NCBI GenBank assembly: GCA_026415695.1 | Contig: JAOAGP010000122.1 | Span: forward strand, 1-33,422 | From: Thermodesulfovibrionales bacterium | GTDB taxonomy: Bacteria; Nitrospirota; Thermodesulfovibrionia; Thermodesulfovibrionales; Dissulfurispiraceae | Reading direction: 5' to 3' | Length of the DNA: 33,422 nt | Shown: positions 8,562 through 17,315 of the stretch, one piece after another | Layout: every line of letters starts with the position of its first letter | How positions within the stretch are numbered: the stretch's first letter is position 1 | The notes under the pieces: generated by a model | What the model was told of the DNA's origin: nothing | Databases searched by the model: none | The model's input: the letters and a program-made list of their open reading frames with translations, nothing else | Program-made: the position numbers and the translations under genes

Positions 8562-9431
8562 ATGAAAAATAAAATCATAGCCAAGCATCCTTGCTTTACA
8601 GCCTCTGGTCATGGAAAGTTTGGTAGGATACACCTACCAGTAGCACCAAATTGTAATATACAATGTAACTATTGTGATAGACGGTATGATTGCGTAAACG
8701 AATCACGCCCGGGAATTACAAGCAAGATACTAACACCTGCAGAGGCAGTTGACAGAGTAAGGTTACTGTTAGAAAAGAATAGAAACATCACAGTCATTGG
8801 TATTGCAGGTCCCGGCGACCCCCTTGCAAACGAACAAACCTTTGTTACCCTTCAGATGCTAAACAGGGAATTTCCGGACATCATCTTGTGTTTGTCAACA
8901 AACGGTCTTGTTCTTACAGAAAGACTACAGGACATCATAAGATGTGGTGTGCAAACTATTACAGTAACTATCAATGCTATAAAGATACAAACCGCACTCA
9001 AGATATATAAGTGGATATATTTTAGAGGGAAGGCATATAAAAATGACGACAGGGCTTCAATATTGTTATCTCAGCAGTGGAGAGGAGTAAACAACGCAAT
9101 AGATGCTGGATTAACGGTCAAGGTCAATACTGTGTATTGTAGCGGTATCAATGATGAGGATATCCCCTTAATAGCTCAGGAATGCTCATGTTTAGGTGTG
9201 GATGTTATGAATATAATACCTCTGATACCTCAAGCAGATTTTAGCAATCTAACACCAGTGTCTCAAGATATGCTTCATGAAATGAGATTAAGATGCTCAC
9301 AACACATAAACATTATGACACACTGCAGACAGTGCAGGGCTGACGCATGTGGCAGTCTAAATGAGGATATAGACATGGAGTTGGAGTTATTATACGACAG
9401 GATTCAGGAAGAATACTGTGATAGTATTTAA
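8562..9431 (+). CDS. nifB: FeMo-co core synthase NifB (radical SAM), single-domain form
   Basis: This radical SAM enzyme fuses [4Fe-4S] units and inserts carbide to make NifB-co, the precursor of FeMo-co. The SAM-cluster motif CNIQCNYC gives C31, C35 and C38, followed by the NifB-specific RRYDCVNESRPG with C44. H24 and C11 lie in the conserved N-terminal stretch. GIAGPGDPLAN is at about 86. The C-terminal HCRQCRAD (C255, C258) supplies ligands for an additional cluster. At 289 residues it lacks the NifX-like C-terminal domain of proteobacterial NifB, as in archaeal forms. GGAGG precedes the ATG. It is cut off from the rest of the nif operon by the palindromic element. Confidence 0.97.
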   Translation: MKNKIIAKHPCFTASGHGKFGRIHLPVAPNCNIQCNYCDRRYDCVNESRPGITSKILTPAEAVDRVRLLLEKNRNITVIGIAGPGDPLANEQTFVTLQMLNREFPDIILCLSTNGLVLTERLQDIIRCGVQTITVTINAIKIQTALKIYKWIYFRGKAYKNDDRASILLSQQWRGVNNAIDAGLTVKVNTVYCSGINDEDIPLIAQECSCLGVDVMNIIPLIPQADFSNLTPVSQDMLHEMRLRCSQHINIMTHCRQCRADACGSLNEDIDMELELLYDRIQEEYCDSI

Positions 9432-9464
9432 AAAAACAACCGTTATGCTAAACTCCTTGCCCAT

Positions 9465-11942
9465 ATGGAATACAAAGACACTATCGTAGATAGCACAATC
9501 AAGATGCTTCAAACCACACGGTGTGGTTTCTTGACATCCCAGCATGTCACATCAGTAGTAGATGAGATTATCACACAGGAATTTATTAACCATGCACATG
9601 ATGATATAGCCTTACTTGCTATTGGGGGATATGGTAGGAGGGAATTGGCACCATTTTCTGATGTTGATTTGATGTTTTTGTGTAACAAAAAGGATCAATC
9701 AGTATCAGAGACCATAGAAAAGATACTATACAGTCTTTGGGATATAGGGATGGGAATAAGCCATTCTGTTAGGACTATACAAGAAACTATTCAAGATGCA
9801 TCGGCAGACCTGCAAACACGCACCGCATTGCTTGATAGCAGACTGATATGTGGTAGCAGCAAGATATGGAATGAGTATAGAAGGGAAGTATATCCAAAGA
9901 TTGTAAGAAGTAAGAAGGAGGTTTTTATATCAAGTTTACTATCAGAGGTCTCAAGGAGGTATAAAACATATAGTCTTTCGCTTTACCAGTTAGAACCAAA
10001 CATAAAAGAGGGTAGAGGCGGACTCCGTGACATGCATACAATACAGTGGCTCTTGAAGGTATCAAGTAATTTAGAAAGGTTTGAAGACATTAAGGGTTTT
10101 TTGCCTTCTTTAGACTTTAAACAGTTTAAACGGGCTTGCGAGTTCATTTTAAGAAGCAGGATTTGCCTCCATATTGTTTCAGACAGAAAAAATGAACTTC
10201 TCTCCTTTGATTATCAAGATAAAGTGGCAACAATGATGGGGTTCAAAAAGACACAGAGATTTTCAGCATCTGAGATATTTCTTAGGGTTTACTATAGACA
10301 TACGAGGATGGTGATGGAAACGCTTAACAGGATTTCAAGACTCTGTGCAAAGAAGATGTTTAGGTTTTTCCCTACCTTTTTAAAAAAGCAGATAACTCAA
10401 AACTACTTCTTGTTTAATAACGAGATTGTGATGAAGGATACAACATTGTTATCAAGACCAGATGTTCTCATTGAGGCATTTTTATCGTATGCAATCTCAA
10501 GAAGGGATTTTAGCATCAATCTTGAGAATGAGATAAAGAGGGTTGTTAGAAGGCTAAAAAGAACAAGGCAGGTTGCCGTTATCATGTCAAATATCTTTTT
10601 AAAGATACTGCAAACAACGAGGGTATATGAAACCCTGTATGAAATGCACAGGTTGGCAGTACTTGAGATAGTTATTCCAGAATTTAAAGGGCTTAGATAC
10701 CTTGTTGTGCATGAACCATATCACAGATACACAGTAGATGAGCACACACTTAGATGTATTAAGCATCTTGAGAATATAAAAAATGGTATCAATACAAGAT
10801 ACAAGGTTTTGCAGGATATTACAAAGGAACTTGATATTAGACCCATATACATTGCCCTTTTACTGCATGATGTTGGTAAGGGTGTATTTGGCAGCAGACT
10901 AAGACATGAGGGAGAGGGATATAAGATTATCAAGGGCACATTAGAGATGTTTGCATTGACCAGACAGGAAAAGTGTTTGATAGAGTTTCTTGTTATGAAT
11001 CACCTTGTCTTATCAAGGGATGCTTTAAAAAGGGACATAGAAGACCCAAACACAGTTTTTTGGCTTACCGATATTGTTCAAGATGAGTTAAGACTAAAAG
11101 CCCTACTGCTAACAACATTTGCAGACATGTCTGCAGTAAAGCCTGATTTTTTCAGTGAATGGAAGGCACAGATACTGTTTGATTTGTATTCCATGGCATT
11201 GTCAAAGATTAGAGGGGTTGACCGTGTATCCATAAAATCTGACTCTGATGAGATCAGGAGATTTCTCTCACTGATGCCTGAGAGATACGAGATATCAACA
11301 TCATTGGATGATATTAATAAGGACTTTAGTTTGTTTAAAATAGCAAATATCAAAGGGATTGCAATAGATATCAGAAACACAAATACTGATATCGTTGAGG
11401 TTGTAGTATCAACCTATGACTCCAAGGGACTATTTTTAAAGATAGTTGAGGTAATAAGTAGTTTTGGATTAAACATCGTAAAGGCTCGCTTATACCCTGT
11501 AAAAAACTCAATGATAATTGACAAGATATACATCTCTAACTGGCAATATGTGGCATGGGATGGTTTTGAACAAAACTTTGTTGAGGATTTAACTAAAAGT
11601 ATTGTAAGTGAGATGAGAATTGGCAAACCTGATGCTGGGTTGAGAAAAACTAATGAATACGCAGTCAAAAGACATCTGATGAACTTCGAGCCATTTGTTG
11701 AGTTAGACAACGAGATATCTGATAACAATACAATGATAGAGTTGTTTGCATCTGACAGGGTGGGACTTCTGTTTGATATATCCAAGATATTGGTTGCCTT
11801 TGATGTTGATATCATTTCCGCCATTATCAACACAGATGGAGACATTGCCCATGATGTTTTTTATGTTCAACACAGAGGAGAGAAGATTTTAAACTCAAAT
11901 GCTATAAGGCTTATGAAATCAATCTATGATGTGGTAGGTTGA
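9465..11942 (+). CDS. glnD: bifunctional [protein-PII] uridylyltransferase/uridylyl-removing enzyme GlnD
   Basis: GlnD senses glutamine and adds or removes UMP on PII proteins. Domains in order: nucleotidyltransferase with GGYGRRELAPFSDVD at 54-68; the PII-uridylyltransferase helical domain; an HD hydrolase domain with LLLHDVGKG (H468, D469); and two C-terminal ACT domains near 645 and 758 (the latter around FASDRVGLLFDISKI). At 825 residues it is slightly shorter than enteric GlnD but complete. It begins 33 bp after nifB, so is probably co-transcribed. No clear ribosome site is visible before the ATG. Its 3' end overlaps the convergent histidine kinase gene by 19 bp. No glnB/glnK or amtB is in the window. 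Confidence 0.95.
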   Translation: MEYKDTIVDSTIKMLQTTRCGFLTSQHVTSVVDEIITQEFINHAHDDIALLAIGGYGRRELAPFSDVDLMFLCNKKDQSVSETIEKILYSLWDIGMGISHSVRTIQETIQDASADLQTRTALLDSRLICGSSKIWNEYRREVYPKIVRSKKEVFISSLLSEVSRRYKTYSLSLYQLEPNIKEGRGGLRDMHTIQWLLKVSSNLERFEDIKGFLPSLDFKQFKRACEFILRSRICLHIVSDRKNELLSFDYQDKVATMMGFKKTQRFSASEIFLRVYYRHTRMVMETLNRISRLCAKKMFRFFPTFLKKQITQNYFLFNNEIVMKDTTLLSRPDVLIEAFLSYAISRRDFSINLENEIKRVVRRLKRTRQVAVIMSNIFLKILQTTRVYETLYEMHRLAVLEIVIPEFKGLRYLVVHEPYHRYTVDEHTLRCIKHLENIKNGINTRYKVLQDITKELDIRPIYIALLLHDVGKGVFGSRLRHEGEGYKIIKGTLEMFALTRQEKCLIEFLVMNHLVLSRDALKRDIEDPNTVFWLTDIVQDELRLKALLLTTFADMSAVKPDFFSEWKAQILFDLYSMALSKIRGVDRVSIKSDSDEIRRFLSLMPERYEISTSLDDINKDFSLFKIANIKGIAIDIRNTNTDIVEVVVSTYDSKGLFLKIVEVISSFGLNIVKARLYPVKNSMIIDKIYISNWQYVAWDGFEQNFVEDLTKSIVSEMRIGKPDAGLRKTNEYAVKRHLMNFEPFVELDNEISDNNTMIELFASDRVGLLFDISKILVAFDVDIISAIINTDGDIAHDVFYVQHRGEKILNSNAIRLMKSIYDVVG

Positions 11943-13048
11943 GATACAAGTGGTAGATAGATATAAAATGTGCTTCCTTCGTTTACCATCGATTCAGCAG
12001 TAATAATACCTTTATGAGCCTTGATGATAGAATAAGCTGTAGACAAACCCAATCCTATACCCTTCCGATAATCCATCTTTTTAGATGTAAAATAGGGGTC
12101 AAATATCCTTGCTAATACCTCCTTTTCCATTCCCTTTCCTGTATCCCTAATGGTTATCTTTATATAATTAGTTTTGTCTGAAGACACATTGATAGTAGTA
12201 TTTTCCAACACATTACCCTCAACGCTGATAAATAGTTTTCCACCGTTGGGCATCGCCTCGCACGCATTCTTTATGATATTGCTTATACACTCGTAGATTA
12301 GACCCGAATCAACCTCAACGATGTATTCATCCTTCATATCAAAGTGACAATCTACATTTGGGCTAACATTGTGTTGTATTGCATCCTTGATAATTCCACC
12401 TATATTAATAGGAGTTTTGTATAAATCAACACCCTTTGAAAAGGACATGAACTTCTTGATTAGTTCTCTTGCCTGTTCTGCAGATGTCTCGGCATTTTGT
12501 AGATAATTATAAATCTTGTCATCCTCAGATATGATGGACTTTGCAAGAGAAATGTTGCCCAATATTGGGGTTAAAAGATTATTAAAATCATGGGCAAACC
12601 CAGATGCTAATAGACCTATAGACTCCAACATCCTTTCCTTTTGATATTCATTCTCAAGCAGTCTTACTCTTATGAGTTTGTTTACTAATTCCAGCATCTC
12701 CTTGTATTTAATCGGTTTTATTAAGTATCCATCTATGCCAACCTCAATGGCTTTGAGTAGATATTTAGTATCGCTAAATGCTGATGTGATGATTATAGGG
12801 GTATTTGGATTTATCTTTTTTATCTCTTCAGACATAGTAAGACCATCCATTTCTGGCATCTGGATGTCTGTTAGAACTAAAACAGGAGACCTTTCCTTGA
12901 ATAGATTTAATCCTTCTAAACCGTTGGTAGCAAGTAAGACATTTGTGAACCCCTTTTTCTTAAAGGTATGCAATACCAGCTCACTTGATACTAACTCATC
13001 CTCCACATAAAGTATCAAGGAATCCTGTATTTCTTTATCTCTAATCAT
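11924..13048 (-). CDS. receiver domain-histidine kinase hybrid (NtrB-like transmitter)
   Basis: This is a 374-residue cytosolic signalling protein with no membrane segment. The N-terminal receiver domain (about 10-125) has acidic residues E16/D17, phospho-acceptor D61 (LTDIQMPEMDG), T88/S89 and K111 (KPI). The transmitter follows: HisKA-type H-box GFAHDFNNLL with H153, N-box NIIKNACEAM, and ATP-lid blocks DTGKGM, FDPYFTSK and GIGLGLSTA. Receiver-first architecture implies it takes phosphate from, or is allosterically set by, another kinase. No DNA-binding partner is adjacent. Being next to glnD does not by itself show a role in nitrogen control. Its 3' end overlaps glnD. Confidence 0.92.
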   Translation of the reverse strand: MIRDKEIQDSLILYVEDELVSSELVLHTFKKKGFTNVLLATNGLEGLNLFKERSPVLVLTDIQMPEMDGLTMSEEIKKINPNTPIIITSAFSDTKYLLKAIEVGIDGYLIKPIKYKEMLELVNKLIRVRLLENEYQKERMLESIGLLASGFAHDFNNLLTPILGNISLAKSIISEDDKIYNYLQNAETSAEQARELIKKFMSFSKGVDLYKTPINIGGIIKDAIQHNVSPNVDCHFDMKDEYIVEVDSGLIYECISNIIKNACEAMPNGGKLFISVEGNVLENTTINVSSDKTNYIKITIRDTGKGMEKEVLARIFDPYFTSKKMDYRKGIGLGLSTAYSIIKAHKGIITAESMVNEGSTFYIYLPLVSQPTTS

Positions 13049-13140
13049 GTATTTGGGGTTATAATTGTTTTAAAAATGGACTATATTTTATCATTTCAGT
13101 GTTATGATTACAAACAACAACTTTGTTGGTGATAAGTAGA

Positions 13141-16100
13141 ATGAAACCTAAAAAGGCTCTTTTAATAGTCTTCATCCTTATCCTCATTGCACTTTCTTTT
13201 GTCATTCCTAAATTACCGTTTATCCAAGAGCCTGTCAAGGCAGCATTACTAAATGAACTAAAAAGATCTACAGGGATTGAATTCACCATCAAGGATATAT
13301 CATTAAATATCTTACCTCTATTTGTTTGTGCTGAAGGGATAAATGGGGCATCAGAAAACACCACTATAAAGGTCAAAAAGGTTAAGGCTTATCTTGACTT
13401 AACTGATATTGTTCATAAAGAGATAGCAATCAATAAGCTGGTCTTAAGGGAAATATCTTTAAATGGTGAGAGAGAAGAGATTGAAAAGATTATAAGGCAT
13501 GTAGAGGATTACTTAAAAAGGGATGAAGAAAAGACTTTGAAGGTAATTGTAAGGTCAGTTGATGTTGAAGGGGGTAATCTTTTTATCAAGGATAAACAAA
13601 ACATCCTATCCATTGAGGCAATAAACACAAGTATAAAACCAACCAAAGACCTTAAGGCAAGCGTTTTTTTGGAAGGGGTAATGCTAAAAAACGAATTACT
13701 ACAAGACTTGCGGTTTAATCTGCGAGGCAGTCTGACATACAAGGATGGAATTATTGATATTGCAAGGTTGCTCTTATCCGTTGATGAGGCAAAAGGTAGC
13801 AGCAATGTATCAATAAAGGGTGGCATCAATAAGGATTTTGTATCATCTGCCCTTGAGATATACGCAAGGATACTTTGGCAGGATGTAAAAAAGATATTTG
13901 GTTTAAAAAATAAGGGGGATGGATGGATAGAGGCAAAAGGACATCTAAATATTGATAAGGCAGATGACATACTTGACAGACTGTCGGTTAGCATTGATGT
14001 AAATGGTGAGTTTTTTTTAGAGACATTGATGGAGTTGCTGAAGGTAAAGGAACCCCTTTATGGCTATATCTCGCTATCTGATGCAAAGATATGGGGTAAG
14101 ATTAGGGATTTAGAGGGTAAAGGCACTGCGAGATTAATACAGGGAAATATCTTTGATGTAAAGGTAGATAGCCTTTCAACTGATATCGTTTATAAGAAAG
14201 GGGCAATGAGATTTACAAATGGCAAGGGCTCAATATATGGTGGTTTTGCCGATGTAATGGTAATGATATCACTTCCGGTTGTTAACTATTTTGAAGTGGA
14301 TGTAAAGGTAAAAGACATTTCAAGTAAAGGGCTTTTTAGTCTCATCAAATGGGATCCAAAGATCTCAGAGGGAAAGGTTTCTGGTAATCTGACCTCTAAA
14401 GGTAGGCTCTTTAACCCTCAAGGACACCTTACATATACAAATCACAAGACAGGGAAAGACATACTTGAAAAGATTAAAAAGATTGATACTGACTACTCAA
14501 TGAATGACAATGTCTTAACGCTTAAGAACCTTAAGATAGAGTCACCTCTTACCGCAGTAGATGCAAATGCAGTGGTTGATATTAAAAAAGGGGTTTTAGA
14601 CATTGAAGGTAATGGTTTTAGTTCAGATGTTGTAGAATTGACAGCACCTTATTTTAAGTCCGTTTTTGGAAGATTGGATTTTGATTTTAGTGTATTGGGC
14701 ACATTAAAAGACCCAATGATAAGGATGAATCTATTACATAAAAACGGCAGATTACTGACAGGTGAGTTAGGGATAAAGGATGTTCTTTTAAGTAAAGACA
14801 TCCCCATTAAGACCTCATCAGGACAGATACAGTATAAAAAAGACAGATTGACCATCAAAAACCTTGAGGTATCAACAGACATAGGGATATTTTCAACAAA
14901 AGGGGATGTGTATTTTAAGGATGCCAAGATGTTATTTGATCTAAAAAGACCATATTATGATTTGGCTTTAGATGTAAGAAGGCTAAATGTAAATGCGTTT
15001 AGTGGACTATTTAAAAACTCACCAAATATGGCAGGCATAGCAGATTCCAGATTCTCATTAAAGGGCAAGCCTGAGACCATCACCTTAAAAGGAAGGCTTT
15101 TGATTGATGATTACGGATACGAATCATTTAAGATATCAACGCCCATATCTTCTTATTTTGAATACAAGGATAGGATATTTACATTCTCCAACATCTCTGA
15201 CAACAAAAAATCTCTCACAGGCAATGGGAGTATCTCCATTGACAAGGAATTTACCCTAACACTCAAGACCGAAAGTTATAACCTAAGCGAACTTTTTTTT
15301 GATGATAGACCTTATCTAAAAGGGATAAGTCTTACAGACCTTTCTATAAATGCAAGAGGCTCTATTGACAAACCAGATGTTGATATAATCTCAAAGATAC
15401 AGATGTCAACAAAACACAGCCGTTATACAATTAGGGGAAACATAATTGGCAAACTTAAGGATGATGTTTTAACTGTAAGGTCTAACCTGCTTGATAATAA
15501 ATTATCGCTTTACCTTGAGGCTGATGTAAAGGATAAGATTAAATGGCATCTAAAGGGGGATATCAAGACTACCAGATATGATTTCTTTATAAGTCATTTC
15601 TTAAAGGAGGTGCCAGATGATTTAGTTTTAACCCTAAATGGCAACCTTGAGATGTGGGGCGATAGGGACAAACTCAATGCAAGGGCAAGGTTTAACAGGC
15701 TCTATTTCAACATCTATGGCAATGGTCTTTCAAACAAAGGGGATATTGCATTTACCATAAACGATAATCACCTACATATTGAGAACTTTATTTTGTTTAA
15801 CGATACATCGGAATTTAAGGTAAGTGGTAATGCCCAGATACAAAAAAGGTTAGAACTTACAATTGAAGGAAAATCATCACTATCTCCACTAAAGGCGTTT
15901 TCAACTAATCTTGATTCCCTTAAGGGTGATGCGGATTTTGTAGTCTCAATAAGTGGAGATTGGAAAGAGCCAAAGATAAATGGCGGCATTGATATAAAGG
16001 ATGGCTCTGTTGGGCTAAAAGACTTGTATTACAAGTTGACCTCTGTAAATGCTTACATATACTTTGATGAAGACAGGATTGTAATATCAAATGCAAAAGG

Positions 16101-17121
16101 GAGGATGGCAAATGGAGACATAACCCTCTCTGGCAATGCGGGGATAAGGGGATTTAAGATTAATAGGTTTTTCATAGAGACGAGGGTTGTAAATGCACAT
16201 GTTTCACCCTCAAGGGATTTTTGGATAAACTTTGACGGTGATGTCATTTTAAAGGGGGATTTGTCTTCACAGCAATTACAGGGGGAGGTAAAGGTAAAAA
16301 GAGGTAGGTATGCAGAGAGGATTGATTGGAAGACATGGCTTATAAGCGCAAGAAAGATAGAAAAGAAGAGGATTGAATCAAAACGGTTTGAAAACATGAA
16401 TGTGAATCTCAAGGTGACAGGTGCAAACCTTGTTGTTGACAACAACCTTGCAAACTCAACAATAAGTTTTGATGTCTTGTTAAGAGGCAAGATAAACAAC
16501 ATAATACCAATCGGGAAGGTAGAGACAAAGGAGGGCACTGTATTCTTTAGAAATAATGAGTTTAGGATCATCAAGGCAAATGTTGATTTTGCAAACATGG
16601 AGGAGGTAAAACCATACTTCAACATTGTGGCAGATACAAAGGTGCAAAACTACAATATTAGGCTAACACTTGAGGGTTTTACAGACCAGTTTAATCTATC
16701 ACTGACATCAGACCCATATTTACAAGAATCGGATATTTTAGCCTTGTTGACCGTAGGGCAGACAGGTAAAAGTCTCAAGGGATTAGAGGCTGGAATTGGG
16801 GCAAGCGAGGCGACATCGTTTCTTACTGGCAAGCTTCAAGATGTGTTTGAGGAAAGGGCAAAGACTATTACTGGCTTTGATAGGATTCAGATAGACCCAG
16901 CGATATCAAAGACGACCTCAACTGTATCACCGAGGGTTACTGTCTCAAAAAAGTTGATGGGGGATAAGCTATATGTTACTTACAGTGCCTCGATAACAAC
17001 AGGAGAAGAGCAGGTTTGGAAACTTGAGTATTTCTTGGATAAAAACTTTTCATTAATAGGTGTTAGGGATGAAAGAGGTGGTTTGGGTGCTGATATTAAA
17101 TACCGTTTTCAGTTTAAGTGA
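13141..17121 (+). CDS. tamB: TamB/DUF490-family AsmA-like envelope protein
   Basis: This large inner-membrane-anchored periplasmic protein (1326 residues) has an N-terminal transmembrane helix (about 5-24). A long run of beta-rich AsmA/TamB repeats follows, then the diagnostic TamB C-terminal domain with SDPYLQESDILALLTVGQTGKS and a closing ADIKYRFQFK. TamB-type proteins bridge the inner and outer membranes for outer-membrane protein assembly and/or phospholipid transport. I chose the ATG at 13141; a TTG six codons upstream is possible, and neither has a good ribosome site. It is followed after 194 bp by an Omp85 gene, the usual tamAB-type pairing. The symbol is assigned by family, not by proven function. 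Confidence 0.9.
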   Translation: MKPKKALLIVFILILIALSFVIPKLPFIQEPVKAALLNELKRSTGIEFTIKDISLNILPLFVCAEGINGASENTTIKVKKVKAYLDLTDIVHKEIAINKLVLREISLNGEREEIEKIIRHVEDYLKRDEEKTLKVIVRSVDVEGGNLFIKDKQNILSIEAINTSIKPTKDLKASVFLEGVMLKNELLQDLRFNLRGSLTYKDGIIDIARLLLSVDEAKGSSNVSIKGGINKDFVSSALEIYARILWQDVKKIFGLKNKGDGWIEAKGHLNIDKADDILDRLSVSIDVNGEFFLETLMELLKVKEPLYGYISLSDAKIWGKIRDLEGKGTARLIQGNIFDVKVDSLSTDIVYKKGAMRFTNGKGSIYGGFADVMVMISLPVVNYFEVDVKVKDISSKGLFSLIKWDPKISEGKVSGNLTSKGRLFNPQGHLTYTNHKTGKDILEKIKKIDTDYSMNDNVLTLKNLKIESPLTAVDANAVVDIKKGVLDIEGNGFSSDVVELTAPYFKSVFGRLDFDFSVLGTLKDPMIRMNLLHKNGRLLTGELGIKDVLLSKDIPIKTSSGQIQYKKDRLTIKNLEVSTDIGIFSTKGDVYFKDAKMLFDLKRPYYDLALDVRRLNVNAFSGLFKNSPNMAGIADSRFSLKGKPETITLKGRLLIDDYGYESFKISTPISSYFEYKDRIFTFSNISDNKKSLTGNGSISIDKEFTLTLKTESYNLSELFFDDRPYLKGISLTDLSINARGSIDKPDVDIISKIQMSTKHSRYTIRGNIIGKLKDDVLTVRSNLLDNKLSLYLEADVKDKIKWHLKGDIKTTRYDFFISHFLKEVPDDLVLTLNGNLEMWGDRDKLNARARFNRLYFNIYGNGLSNKGDIAFTINDNHLHIENFILFNDTSEFKVSGNAQIQKRLELTIEGKSSLSPLKAFSTNLDSLKGDADFVVSISGDWKEPKINGGIDIKDGSVGLKDLYYKLTSVNAYIYFDEDRIVISNAKGRMANGDITLSGNAGIRGFKINRFFIETRVVNAHVSPSRDFWINFDGDVILKGDLSSQQLQGEVKVKRGRYAERIDWKTWLISARKIEKKRIESKRFENMNVNLKVTGANLVVDNNLANSTISFDVLLRGKINNIIPIGKVETKEGTVFFRNNEFRIIKANVDFANMEEVKPYFNIVADTKVQNYNIRLTLEGFTDQFNLSLTSDPYLQESDILALLTVGQTGKSLKGLEAGIGASEATSFLTGKLQDVFEERAKTITGFDRIQIDPAISKTTSTVSPRVTVSKKLMGDKLYVTYSASITTGEEQVWKLEYFLDKNFSLIGVRDERGGLGADIKYRFQFK

Positions 17122-17315
17122 AGTTGGTTTTGCAAATGCTCTAAGATTGATTTTGGGTTGTCATCCTTGATAAATCCAAAGACCACTGTTAAAAGACTTT
17201 TTGCATCAGCGATTTTAATGATATTGGATAATTATTATCTTTCAACAAAGCGGGTATGATTTTTGACGAATAAACGGGAAACACCATTTGTTTTAACAGG
17301 AAGGTAACGGTAATT
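17122..17315. other. tamB-Omp85 intergenic region
   Basis: This 194-bp spacer is AT-rich. I see no ORF, no terminator hairpin and no convincing promoter; a TATGAT hexamer is present but has no good -35 partner. Readthrough from tamB is plausible. Confidence 0.4.

Noticed and set aside
9441-9453. CGTTATGC half-site after nifB, similar to the ModE box
   Set aside because: It is a single half-site with no inverted partner, so a chance match is likely.
16053-16625. 190-codon open frame on the minus strand inside tamB
   Set aside because: It lies wholly within a well-supported TamB coding frame, has no recognisable domain or ribosome site, and is one of several antisense frames of the same kind.
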